Source: Rhopalosiphum padi
Lineage: Eukaryota; Arthropoda; Insecta; Hemiptera; Aphididae
Length of the DNA: 64,000 nt
Direction: 5' to 3'
NCBI RefSeq assembly: GCF_020882245.1
Contig: NC_083597.1
Location: 58,010,152 to 58,074,151, forward strand
In this document: positions 54,268 through 64,000 of the stretch, piece after piece
Numbering within the stretch: position 1 is the stretch's first letter
Layout of the letters: every line of letters begins with the position of its first letter
The notes under the pieces: model-generated
What the model was told of the DNA's origin: nothing
Seen by the model: only the letters and a program-made list of their open reading frames with translations
Database searches by the model: none
Made by a program: the position numbers and the translations under genes

Positions 54268-54294
54268 ATATATATATATATATATATATATATA
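54268..54294. repeat. (TA)n microsatellite
   Basis: About 13 TA units. Confidence 0.9.
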
Positions 54295-57200
54295 AATTAA
54301 ATAATATATTTTATTTATATACATCGTGTTTTATATTTCATATAAACAATACCATATAATAATTAATTATAAACTAGTTAAATATGTAATATATATAATT
54401 GTATGCATATTATGGTTCAATATAGTTTAATGTTATGTAGGTATAGTTGTCAGTTTATTATACTTTTGTTCCCATGAATAATTTTGTAAATACAAAAATA
54501 TTTTTTATTTATTATTGAAAAATCATCTATTTTGAGCTTTGTGTTGTGCGAGGTTGTTTATTATTTGAGGCGGTTGTACCTGTGCAATGGTAAATATTAT
54601 TTACAAAACAATGAGAATCAGATTGTGGAATGACCAGATGGCGACTACTCTTTCTTCGTAAAACAAGAAAATATCACTGTTAGCCACTCACTGAGAGTTC
54701 AGTTGACATGTAGTCGAGTTACATGCCAGTCGGACTGCGTGTGCTTAAAACCTCATTGGATTTTACAAATAAATGTTTCAGTGTCAACGACTCAACGTCT
54801 ATGAATTTTATAATGTGTTTTTTTAACTCCATACCTAGTCCTCCGTATACCGGTGACCGTAGAGTAAGCTGCGAAAAAACGACAGTAATCTATATTATTG
54901 CAAGATAATATATAGTATATAATATTCAAATTTTGCGTGACGACTACAAGGGACGTTATCGTAACTATTGACTCATGGGTGTTGGTCTGCAGGTGCGCCA
55001 TGGCGCAGAAGAGGAAAAATTATTAAATATTAATTTTCTGGTTTTATTCTTATAATGCGTATAGCATAATAAAATTTGGGTTTTTACTCATAATTATAAC
55101 ATTTATTTTCTGTTGTTTGATGTAAATATAATATCTTATAACAGCATAGATATTGTAAATAAATAAGCATATTTTTATGTTTTAAATAGATTGGGAGCCA
55201 CCAAAATGTTCAAAAAGATAAAAGCTGTTAGACAAAAATTAAGATTGATGTAGACATACAATGTAGGTACTCGCCACCGACACCAGCTAATACTCAGCTG
55301 TTTTTAATCAGTTAGTCATCGTGTCTTACGAAAATCAAAACGGTCGATGATGCTATTCGTTTTTTTCACGTTTGTCTCATCACACGAGCACATGTAAGTG
55401 TAAGATAATATTATAGTGTTATGCAGTACGACAAAATACTGGCTAGCTGCGTGTAATGAAATTTCGCCAAAAGGATACACTTAGTCTTCATGTTATTCAC
55501 CTCTTTTCCCTGGATTACGGGTCGGGTGGCTTGTAAAATAAGAATGCACATCAGTTACCCACATATTATGTACGTATTATTCACATATGTTCCTTAAAAA
55601 GAAATAGCGATAAAGTTATACGTCCCTATGACATTATACTCACTTTTAACGTATTTGTTTTATAGCTTTTTGAAAACCCACGTAAAACCTTAGTAAAATA
55701 GTCGTACGTTGAATACATTTTAAGAACTGTTGTGCTTTATATCGTTGCTTCGTATTATTCACAGATCTGCAGCGTTATTATTGTAGCCAAAAACAGATTA
55801 TTGGGTATAGGGGTGCATTTGCAGGGCAGGGTGAGAGATTAAATCACCCCAAATAAGACGTTTTAGTATTTGGATAACGGCGCGTATATACCACACTTAT
55901 AATTTGCATTGTACAAATTATATATTACTTTATTTAATATAGTGCTGCACCGTCGAGCGTAGGTTTTTTAAGTGTATATTATTTATGATAATAGATGATT
56001 CGGCGTTAGTATGTCTAACTAAAAATAAACACATTGTGCAATAATAACTATAGATAATAAACCAATGTAACAAATATATTACATCATTATAAATTAACGA
56101 TTTTATAAAAACTATACATAATAGTATGTAAATAGTTTGTTCAAACAGGTCGAAATATTTTAGTCTGATTTTTTCCAACTCATATAAAAAAGGGTTTGTC
56201 TATTTTTTTCATATTAATTTGCTAAATTGCTGTTAAACGTAATCATTATTATGTCAATACTTTTTTATTATTCTCATTACACCTATATAACATATTAAAT
56301 CGCCCAACACAATATTTGTTATTTAATACTTTGAACTTTGAAAATAACATTGATATACCTATTATAGATATGCGTACCAATAATTATGATTGTTTAAAAT
56401 TAAGTAATTATAACTGTTAAAAATAATTCAAAAATGTCCATACAAGATTGTAGTTTTGTACTGATATATTGCGCGATGTGAAAGTATATGACGCGTAATC
56501 ATAAAATAATTACAATATACAATATAACTATATATTGACAGTTTTAATATAACATCTTGTTAAAAATGTATGTTAATTCGCTAGGACACTTAAATTGTGT
56601 TTATTTTTTTTTTTAACAAACAATTAATTAGTATATTGACGATTGACCATCATTGAAATGAATGAGCATGTAAGATAGTAATATATACAAAAATAACCAA
56701 AATTAAGTTTACTTAATTTGAATATAAACTAAATTAAATACATTTCTTTCTAAAACATAACAAATTTTAGAACAAAAAAAATATATATATTTATAATAAT
56801 ATTTGTATAAAATTTATATTTTAGTCATTTTAATTTTAATAATTTTTATTAATAAGTTATAACTTATAACTTATGAAATGAAAACACAAAAATAAAAATA
56901 ATAATAATTATAAAATTTTCAATTATTGCCATGGTGTTATGGTTTTTAAAATGTGAACTATATAAAACTTTAACTAAATATTATGAGCATGTTAATTATA
57001 TTGTTTAATGAGTATATGCATATACCCGTATATAAACCTTTAAATACCTTTATGGGAAATGTTTTAAATTTTGATATATATATATATAATTAATAAAATA
57101 ATAATTGAAAAATACAAATATTTGAGGATAATATTAATGTAAAATATATGGGTTTTGCCTTCACTATAACTTAAATGCAATACAAATGCCGAAATGCTGT

Positions 57201-57519
57201 TATGATGCCTATTTTGATCACACGAGTCAAATTACCACGTAAATTGTTTGAAACGAAATGAATTATTAATACGCAACAGAAAATTCAGATTTTCAAATGT
57301 TTTATATTATACATATTATTCGGGATCTAAATGAAATTTTAACTTTATTTGGAACACGAGGAACATTTATCACAATTAAACAATCCCCCCGCTGTTTCTA
57401 ATGGAATATTATTTCGTCCAATGTTTCAGGCCACTTCTAATGTGAATACGTAGGTGTATGCCTATAACAAAATAATATCGGATTACCTTTCATTTGAATA
57501 ATACAATTTTAAAAACACA

Positions 57520-57900
57520 AACGCATTCAGACCGATTCGTATTGTTCGGGAAACACACGTGAAACGCAATGGCGACAATGTGATTGTTGTTGAGCGTGTC
57601 TACGTGGTAGGGGGAACGTTTCGTGGAAATTAGCATAACAGCTAGTGAATTACAGAACAATGGAATAGGCCCGGTGGGGGATAAAAATAGTGTAGTGGAC
57701 ATTTTGATATCGGTGAAAAGGAAAAAAAAAATTCTAAGTCTTAACGCCCCTCCCTCCCGTTTCGCAAACCAATGGTTCGAACGCAGCGAATATACGCGCG
57801 TCCCGCGGAGCACTCGGCACACGTATATACATACCCTATTCCTTGGCAACATACACTTGAAAATATTGCGCATTCGTTTAAAGGCCATTAGCAAAGACTC
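57520..57900. promoter_or_regulatory. Candidate regulatory block about 11 kb upstream of the Vsx promoter
   Basis: A balanced-composition block includes GGAAATTAGCATAACA (an AATTAGC homeodomain word), GTGAATTAC and ACAATGG (SOX-like) within 45 bp. Overlapping open frames run on both strands (95 codons plus, 134 codons minus). The products show no family pattern, and neither strand is clearly coding. Confidence 0.28.
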
Positions 57901-58192
57901 GTATTTATGAAATTAATGTGGGTGGTGCACGCCGCTTTGAAATGAAAATTAAATTTTTACACATTTCACTATAAATAATAATAATAATCATATATATATA
58001 TATATGCCTATAATTACACAGGTAGGTTACGTATATAGAGGTATACTGTAAATTATATTTATCAATATAATATGTATACAAGTGTGTTTGAAGTTAAGCT
58101 TAAGCTCTGATTCGCGATTTCGCCGCAAGGTATATATTATATTATTATATTTTAATATCATTTATATCGTGTGACGCGTATGCGGTATATGT

Positions 58193-58200
58193 GTATATAT
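58193..58200. repeat. 8-bp target-site duplication, left copy
   Basis: GTATATAT directly precedes the left TIR and is identical to 58960-58967. Eight bases is the hAT-typical length. The motif is TA-rich, so some ambiguity remains. Confidence 0.8.
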
Positions 58201-58959
58201 TAGTGTTGGCCAACGATATAATTTTCAATATCGATATCGTATTTTTTCCCCCGATATCGTATTGCGATATCGGAAAAATACCGATATCGATATCGAAGCA
58301 TATTAAAAATTTAAAACATTAAAAGTGTAGAATGCATATTATATTACGAGTGTATTGAAAGTATATTAAAAGTATAGAATACATATTGTTTTAATATTAT
58401 ATTATGAGTGTAAATTAATTATTAATTAACAATTATATATTATTTTTTAAATTTCTTCTTCGAGCAGTTTTTCCATCAATGTTTCAGAACTTGGGTTCGA
58501 TTTGAAACATGAATTCAAAAATAACAGTTGATTGAGTCGTTCAGGAGATAATCTATTTCTTTTCTTGGAAATGATTGTTCCAGCTTCGCTAAATAACCGT
58601 TCACAGGGAACACTAGTGGCCACTATACTTAAGTACTTTTTGGCTAGTAATGATACAGCTGAATATTTAGATTCGTTTTCTTTCCACCAATTTAAAGGAT
58701 CTTGATCGTAGGGAACTTTGATTTTCAAATTTTTATACTCTTCAAGTTGGTTTCATCGTAGGAATAATCTACGTTTTTATCTTTATTATATCTGTCAGAT
58801 CTGTCCATCCGTAAAACCGCAAAATTCCGAGCCCCGATTAATCACACCGATATTGTGATATTTTCGATAATTATTATTAGATATCGATATCGAAATTATT
58901 GAAAAAATACCCACGATATCGATATCGTATCGAATTATCGATATCGTTGGCCAACACTA
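58201..58959 (-). mobile_element. Non-autonomous hAT transposon, 759 bp
   Basis: The ends are perfect 19-bp inverted repeats, TAGTGTTGGCCAACGATAT at 58201-58219 and its reverse complement at 58941-58959, flanked by the 8-bp duplication GTATATAT. Subterminal zones carry many CGATATCG palindromes: five in 58230-58296 and four in 58882-58947. Between them a minus-strand open frame encodes only the C-terminal dimerisation region of a hAT transposase. The zinc-finger and catalytic parts are missing, so this is a deletion derivative needing a full-length relative to move. Perfect ends and an intact duplication suggest a fairly recent insertion. Confidence 0.92.
58447..58752 (-). pseudogene. hAT transposase C-terminal fragment (dimerisation domain)
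   Basis: The open frame runs from after a stop at 58755-58753 to its own stop near 58447, about 100 codons, with no internal ATG start obvious at the 5' end. It contains DPLNWWKENESKYSAVSLLA, then KKYLSIVATSVPCERLFSEA, then KKRNRLSPERLNQLLFL. These are the hallmarks of the hAT-family dimerisation domain (WW, the LA-x-x-YL segment, ER-x-FS, KR-x-x-L). DDE catalytic residues and BED finger lie in the missing N-terminal part. It has no internal stop or frameshift, unusual for a long-dead fragment. It may simply be young or hitchhiking in an active non-autonomous family. Confidence 0.9.
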
Positions 58960-58967
58960 GTATATAT
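58960..58967. repeat. 8-bp target-site duplication, right copy
   Basis: GTATATAT follows the right TIR and matches 58193-58200. Confidence 0.8.
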
Positions 58968-60807
58968 ATTATAAATTTAGCTGGCAGGCTGCAGTCGAAC
59001 AGAATATTGGAATTTGAGCGTTAATAAATGCTGTGCGTATTATATATACATATATATAGTGTATCGGTGTACGCCGCATTTTACATTTTATGCCGCCAAT
59101 AAAATTATAATACCTTTCATATAATATCTTTATATACATTGTATAATATACGCGGCAGCCATTCTATATTGCCCGCGTAATTATTTTTAATAACCCTTTT
59201 TGCATTTTACGTTTATTGTGCATTTATTATAATTATCTATACCCTCGTGATTTTTATTTGACACGCATAATCGAATTAATATATTCACGCATATAAAACA
59301 ATTAAATTACATAATTTGTTTGCCCTGTTACATATTCATGACGGTGCGCGCATATCATAGCGACGGCGTATTAAATAGTTGAGATATATTATATAATATA
59401 TACACCATACTGATAATTATATTTTAGACATGGAAATCTCATTCTCATTACCATACCTCCGTTTGAATGCCGATTGATTCGATTAAAATATTATATACTG
59501 TGAAGTCCTGTCCGCCGTGAGATAATTTCATTACGTACCTATAGTTTTTTTTTTTTTATACATTTCTGTAATTCAACGTGAACATTAATTCAAAATGTTA
59601 TTTGACGATAAAAGTGATTATAATTGTGAACCATAAAATAAATGATTTAGACAATTATTCTAGTTTAATTTACATATTGAAGTTTTACTAAAAACATAAT
59701 GCAAATACTGAAATTCAAAATATACAATTGCAATTAATATAAATTCCATTAAAGTATTAGGTATACAAAATAAATGTATCGTGTAAAAGTAATTTATAGC
59801 CGCTAATTTTCAACGTTAAAAACGTTGGCCGTTATTATCTATCACTTAGTGCTTCGACAATCGAAAAAAATCATTAAACTTCAGAATCGATATTAAACAA
59901 TGTTATAATTGTTGACTATTTATCAAATAAATCAATTTGTATTCATTAGATTTGTGTTGGAGTTTTTTTAAACTATTAGATAATCGTCAGTAGTATAATA
60001 TTGCACTTAGATTAGTTTATTGTCATAATATTATAATTTATAATACAATTAAAAGCTAGGTATTGATGTATATGAACGGATGAGAAAGAAAATATAATTT
60101 TTACATTTATATTTAAATAATAAATATATATATATTATGGGTATTTAATTGCAGTCATCACGTCCTGCTGTATTCGGGCGACAATACTATATTATTTAAA
60201 ATGTACGTGATATTATTCCAAAAATCTTTGCTTAGGTATATATATAGACATATATTTTTATTGTTGATATTTTTCACACGACACGTCTACATTACATCAG
60301 TGTTCCCTGCATCGCCGCGAGTGCCGGTCCGTCTGGGACCTACGTTTTTATAATCTTATTATTATTATTATTATCCGTTTTCTTGTTCAAACATTGTTGG
60401 AGGAATTTTGACGCCATCTATATGTACGTAGAACCATAATGCCGAGGAACAATGTAGTGCAGTCACATACACACAATTTGAATTTGACGAGTCACGACGA
60501 TCGGCCGGTCTGCTAGCGATTCTCACAGTGTCTTTGGCACCACACGCGCTGCCGTTAAAACGTATATAATATTTTTATTATATAGTAACGTAATAATCAC
60601 GCACACACTCACACACGCACATACATATAGGTACCTACCGCACTCGGATCGGTGTAGTTAACGCGGGTCGTTTCTTCCTATTGTCGAAAACACATCGACG
60701 TCAACTTCTAAATCGCGAGTAACTGTCCGCCGTCGCCCACTCGAACCCATCGTCATATAATCATACTTTCGAGTACTTAATAATATATACAATATTAAAC
60801 AAATACA

Positions 60808-60832
60808 ACACACACACACACACACACACACA
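60808..60832. repeat. (CA)n microsatellite
   Basis: About 12 CA units. Confidence 0.9.
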
Positions 60833-61678
60833 TTGAACTGTACGCGCGGGATGTTCATCGGACGCAATGCACATCCACTGGAGGTCTCGGGATCGCTATA
60901 TAGCAGGACAGACCGCACTCGTTCTTCGACGCGGGTGGTGCAGTAGACGATGTTCGGGGTGGTGAGGGTGGGGGTTTGCCAACGTTCGTTGTAACATCGT
61001 ATTGTTATTGTTTACGAAAAATCACCGGTTTTAATTGACGAAATAAGCACACGGAGAGGTCCATATATAGATATTATACTTTTTATTGTGATAGACTTCG
61101 AATTATTATCTCACAGGTGCCTGCAGGGGCACTATAAGATAAGATCAGAAATACTTCAAAAGTTTTTTTTCGTTTTTTTTTTTTTTTCATAATTTGTAAT
61201 AAAAATAATAATTAACGATCCAAATTGTAGAGGAATATTATTATTATGTAGGTACGCGCGCAATGCGGACAATAATATAATATACGCCGAATTGTGATGG
61301 TATCTATACACTATATATAATACAGTCACTGTGTACCTACTACCTACCCATCGTACATCTTGGAATGTCGGAAATAATTTACATTCAATATACAGACAGA
61401 ATATTATAATATTAGAGGGTTCTCCCTCCTCCAGAAAACGGAAAGCTCTATTTGACTTCATTCATCATTGCATTATTCGGTGTTCCCGCGGAGGTGTAAT
61501 ATTATAACTATATAAGCAGTAAAGAATAGGCACCTGCCCGCTGAAAAACTACTACTGCAGAGCTGCTGCATTGATCTAACCAAGCCACCGCAGCCGTCAT
61601 TTATTAGTCGTAGGTATATTACTGCACAACGATTAGATAATAATATATTTATCGATTTTATATGATATAATTACGTAT

Positions 61679-61693
61679 CCCCCCCCCCCCCCC
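61679..61693. repeat. Run of 15 C
   Basis: A rare C homopolymer in very AT-rich surroundings. Its length is prone to sequencing or assembly error. Confidence 0.85.
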
Positions 61694-62169
61694 ATACACT
61701 TCGTTAGGTGCATCCGTGTTAAATTTAGTTGCCCTTGTCTGATGTTAACATTTAACGTGATGAACGCGTGTGGATAAATATTGTTTTTGGTTTTCTGATT
61801 TGCTGTATATATGATATTTCTGACACGTCACCTTTATAGCTATCACGCTCGGCGTTGCTTTTTTTGACCATTCCTCAACGGAGATTTTTTTAAATATATA
61901 TATTTTTTTTTTTTGAACGACCCAAATTTGATTTCATTTTCATTTTGGACCAAAAACAAACAATATTCATAAGGTTTCAATAATGTGAACTAAAACAACG
62001 AAAAAATGTTGTTCTATTATACTACACCAACTATTCACTCTAAATTATAATACTTACTGATTGCTAATAATAACTTTTAATTGATAACACGAACGAAAAA
62101 CAAAAATAAGTGCGTATTTTCCGATTATTTAAAATTTAATAACTCAATTTTTCATTAATTTATAAAATC

Positions 62170-62312
62170 AGAATAAGTTTAAAATCTGCTCCGCGATGTA
62201 CAATTTTGCTTAAAAAGAAAATCAAGATAATCGGATGAGTAGTTTCTGAAAACACGCGTGACAAAGATTTCCATATCATTTTCACATTTATATTTTATGG
62301 ATATAGATAATA
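62170..62312 (+). mobile_element. LINE-type (RTE-like) 3' tail fragment
   Basis: The stretch ATAATCGGATGAGTAGTTTC (62227-62246), then TGAAAACACGCGTGACAAAG, then a TTTATATTTTATGGATATAGATA end follows the pattern of RTE-type insect retrotransposon tails. In such tails 'atcggttgagtagtttctgag...cgcgt...caaa...' leads to a short TATAGATA-like terminus. No coding part is visible upstream, so this is a 5'-truncated copy or a SINE sharing the tail. The family match is from memory of the pattern. Confidence 0.4.
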
Positions 62313-62498
62313 ATCATAATTTATAATAATAATATAATTGATTCGAAATGATATGTTGTAACAATAAATATTATCGTATCCACATACAGAGATTTATAGC
62401 TGTATGCCTGTATATTTGTACACCCTGTGTATACATTTATGTTAAAATATAATATCTTTACATTGTATTTCGTCAATAACAATAAAAATAATAATATA

Positions 62499-62970
62499 CA
62501 ATCGACTTTCGGTAAGTCGAATTTCACGGGGGTCAAAAGCAATTTGAGTTATCAAAATCTTAAAAAAATATTAATTTATTTTTAAAAATATGTATGTAGT
62601 TTACATTAAAGAAATAAAAAAAAAAACTAAACATATTTTTGGACATTTACAATGCTACTTTCACCACAAATTTGTTTAATAACCACTTTATTTCTAGTTT
62701 TATAATTTGTTAACCATCGCTTGCTGGTTTTAAAATGCCAATGCTCTAATTCGTCAGTTTTTTCTCGTAAAATTTATTGGCATTTTTTGTGTCATGACAC
62801 CGATGAAAACATTTCAATAAACAAAATTCTATATCAGAGTATTATCCCAGGTTCATTTTTTTGTGAGTTGCCGAGTTTTCATTCAATGTATTTAAAATTA
62901 CAACTTATTGTTTTCAATATTGTAGACAACATACTCGCTGGAAAATTCCAAATTCCTAAATAACTTCCAA
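62499..62970 (-). mobile_element. pogo/Tigger-type DNA transposon remnant
   Basis: The left end begins right after a TA (62497-62498). CAATCGACTTTCGGTAAGTC followed by GAATTTCACGGGGG has the look of pogo/Tigger termini. About 135 bp inside, the minus strand encodes the transposase HTH segment listed separately. The catalytic part is absent because the frame runs almost directly into the terminus. The right-hand end was not located, so 62970 is approximate. Confidence 0.55.
62630..62790 (-). pseudogene. pogo/Tigger transposase fragment, CENP-B-type HTH
   Basis: On the minus strand the frame ILREKTDELEHWHFKTSKRW (from about 62777) continues LTNYKTRNKVVIKQICGESS. This matches the CENP-B/pogo DNA-binding pattern: an LREKAxELA-like helix, then FKxSxGWLxxFKxRHxIxxxxxxGES. 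A TAA stop lies just upstream of the segment and a TAG stop a few codons after it. No DDE catalytic region follows, so it is a broken copy. Confidence 0.65.
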
Positions 62971-64000
62971 ATTGTTGATATACCAGCTGTATATTTTTTA
63001 TTTTACCAACCTATAGTGTTATTATTACTAGTCGTGTAGTAGGTATTTAATTTTATTCGAATATAGATGTTGTTGTTTTTTTTTTTAAACACAATTTTTA
63101 ATATTATACGCCATAACATTTCTTACTAAACTTGTAATTTTGAATATTTCTAATAAAATAACTTTACTTGATTATATCTTAATACCATTGAATAATATGT
63201 AATAATTTAATCATATTATACATATATATAATATTGGACAGAATAATATAATTACAATATAAAATTTGTAATGATATAGTTATATTGTTATTTGTTAATC
63301 ATAGAAATAAGAATAATATTCCTAATTCTATATTCACAAAACATTTTATATTATAAATCCATGGTTTCGAATTAAAAACAAAAACAATAAATTGTTGCTA
63401 TAGGGACAATACTTTAATGGGGGTCTTATTTACTAGAATTATAGCGATTTACAAATCAATAATTGGTAGGGAGTTTTTAACAAGGCACGCGATAGTAGTC
63501 ATTTTATTGAATACTCCAGACGATGATTTCACTATTAAAACAATTACTTTTTTAAAATGTCAACATTTCAACATTTTTTCTTCTAAAATGTGATACCTAA
63601 TACAATTTTGAAAAAAATATAACGTACTTTCACTTTTATTTTATTAAAAATAAAAATGATTTAAAATTTTGATTTAAAAGGATAATTTGATAGCCAATTA
63701 CTTTTTAAAATTATAAAATGTATGCAAAATTATGCAAATCAGTTTTCGTTTTAAGATTCATAATCAGTAGGATTAAATAGATTTTGTGCTTACCTAACAT
63801 AAAATGCAATATATTAGAAAAAATATGCAAATGCATAAAAATTAATGCATCAGAAGAGATACTTGAGTTATAATTGTTTATTAGTACTAATTTTTCAAGA
63901 ACGGCCCTCTTATAATAGCCAATGGGTGTATACTGTAAATAATTTTAGTTCATAAAACTATAATAAAATCTTTCATTAGTAGGTAAGTTTAGATATAAAT
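62971..64000. other. Right edge, no gene recognised
   Basis: The edge is AT-rich. Repeated ATGCAAAT/ATGCATAAAA words at about 63720-63855 (TATGCAAAATTATGCAAATC and AATATGCAAATGCATAAAAA) look like a degenerate repeat. A stretch at 63400-63540 is less AT-rich and may be old transposon sequence, but no frame is recognisable. Confidence 0.4.

Larger units (their letters stand above)
46800..57480. other. Region upstream of Vsx, no gene recognised
   Basis: This is AT-rich sequence with short open frames only. None has a domain-like pattern or good exon boundaries. Visible items are the third dispersed-repeat copy (49558-49630), an (AAAT)n run (51175-51200), (TA)n at 54268-54294, and GC-richer patches at about 52440-53030 and 55240-55880 that may be regulatory. 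Upstream exons of Vsx or of a neighbouring gene cannot be ruled out. Confidence 0.5.
58968..62165. other. Far upstream region, no gene recognised
   Basis: The region is AT-rich, with a GC-richer patch at 60300-61140 that includes (CA)n at 60808-60832, a run of 15 C (61679-61693) and T-runs near 61165-61187. A minus-strand open frame (60918-60658, 86 codons) crosses the CA repeat (Val/Cys run) and is not convincing as a gene. Confidence 0.4.

Noticed and set aside
57490..57910. Overlapping 95- and 134-codon frames on opposite strands
   Set aside because: Neither has a family pattern. Mutual overlap and GC-balanced texture fit non-coding sequence better.
62721..62963. 80-codon plus-strand open frame
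   Set aside because: It is the antisense shadow of the pogo/Tigger transposase fragment on the minus strand.

Overview
The window is animal nuclear DNA, strongly AT-rich, with many short TA, TAA and CA/GT microsatellites, frequent 'taggta/tacctat' words and decayed transposons. The base composition and repeat style look like an aphid (Hemiptera); that assignment is a judgement from style, not a search. There are no operons, CRISPR arrays, rRNA or recognisable tRNA genes.

One gene can be supported. It is the 5' part of a Vsx (Chx10-type visual system homeobox) gene on the minus strand, running right to left. Coding exon 1 (45702 down to 45231) carries the octapeptide FAIQELLGL, a His-rich stretch and Ala tracts, and ends at a GTAAGT donor in phase 1. 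The next exon lies at the extreme left edge (102 down to 1). It follows a TTTTTTTCAG acceptor, restores the frame exactly, and reads into the basic run KKKKKRRH that precedes the Vsx homeodomain; the homeodomain lies just outside the window. Intron 1 is therefore about 45.1 kb and fills 70% of the window. A GC/CpG-rich island (about 45.2-46.7 kb) holds exon 1, a likely long 5' UTR, a tiny upstream ORF whose stop overlaps the start codon, and a TATA-containing promoter candidate.

The intron is mostly AT-rich desert. It is broken by GC-richer blocks without credible ORFs (about 2.0-2.6, 5.3-6.1, 8.0-8.8, 10.9-11.45, 12.6-13.3, 15.35-15.6, 16.9-17.05, 20.1-21.5, 29.15-29.4, 31.0-32.1, 33.7-33.95, 34.8-35.1 and 35.6-36.0 kb). 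Several hold homeodomain-type words (TAATTA, TAATCC, paired-class P3 palindromes) and are candidate enhancers of Vsx. Transposon debris in the intron includes a jockey/I-like reverse transcriptase fragment (22.35-22.85 kb), TA-flanked CAGTGAAAYCCG-type DNA transposon ends (12.3-12.8 kb), a hAT-like end (42.3 kb) and three diverged copies of one dispersed repeat.

Upstream of the promoter (46.7-64 kb) no gene was recognised. This part holds a structurally complete 759-bp hAT deletion derivative with perfect 19-bp TIRs and an 8-bp target duplication (58201-58959), a LINE-type 3' tail (about 62.2 kb) and a pogo/Tigger transposase remnant (62.5-62.97 kb). No new multi-gene system was found. The most informative points are the giant-intron Vsx gene model, its candidate regulatory blocks, and the hAT derivative that keeps only a dimerisation-domain ORF.
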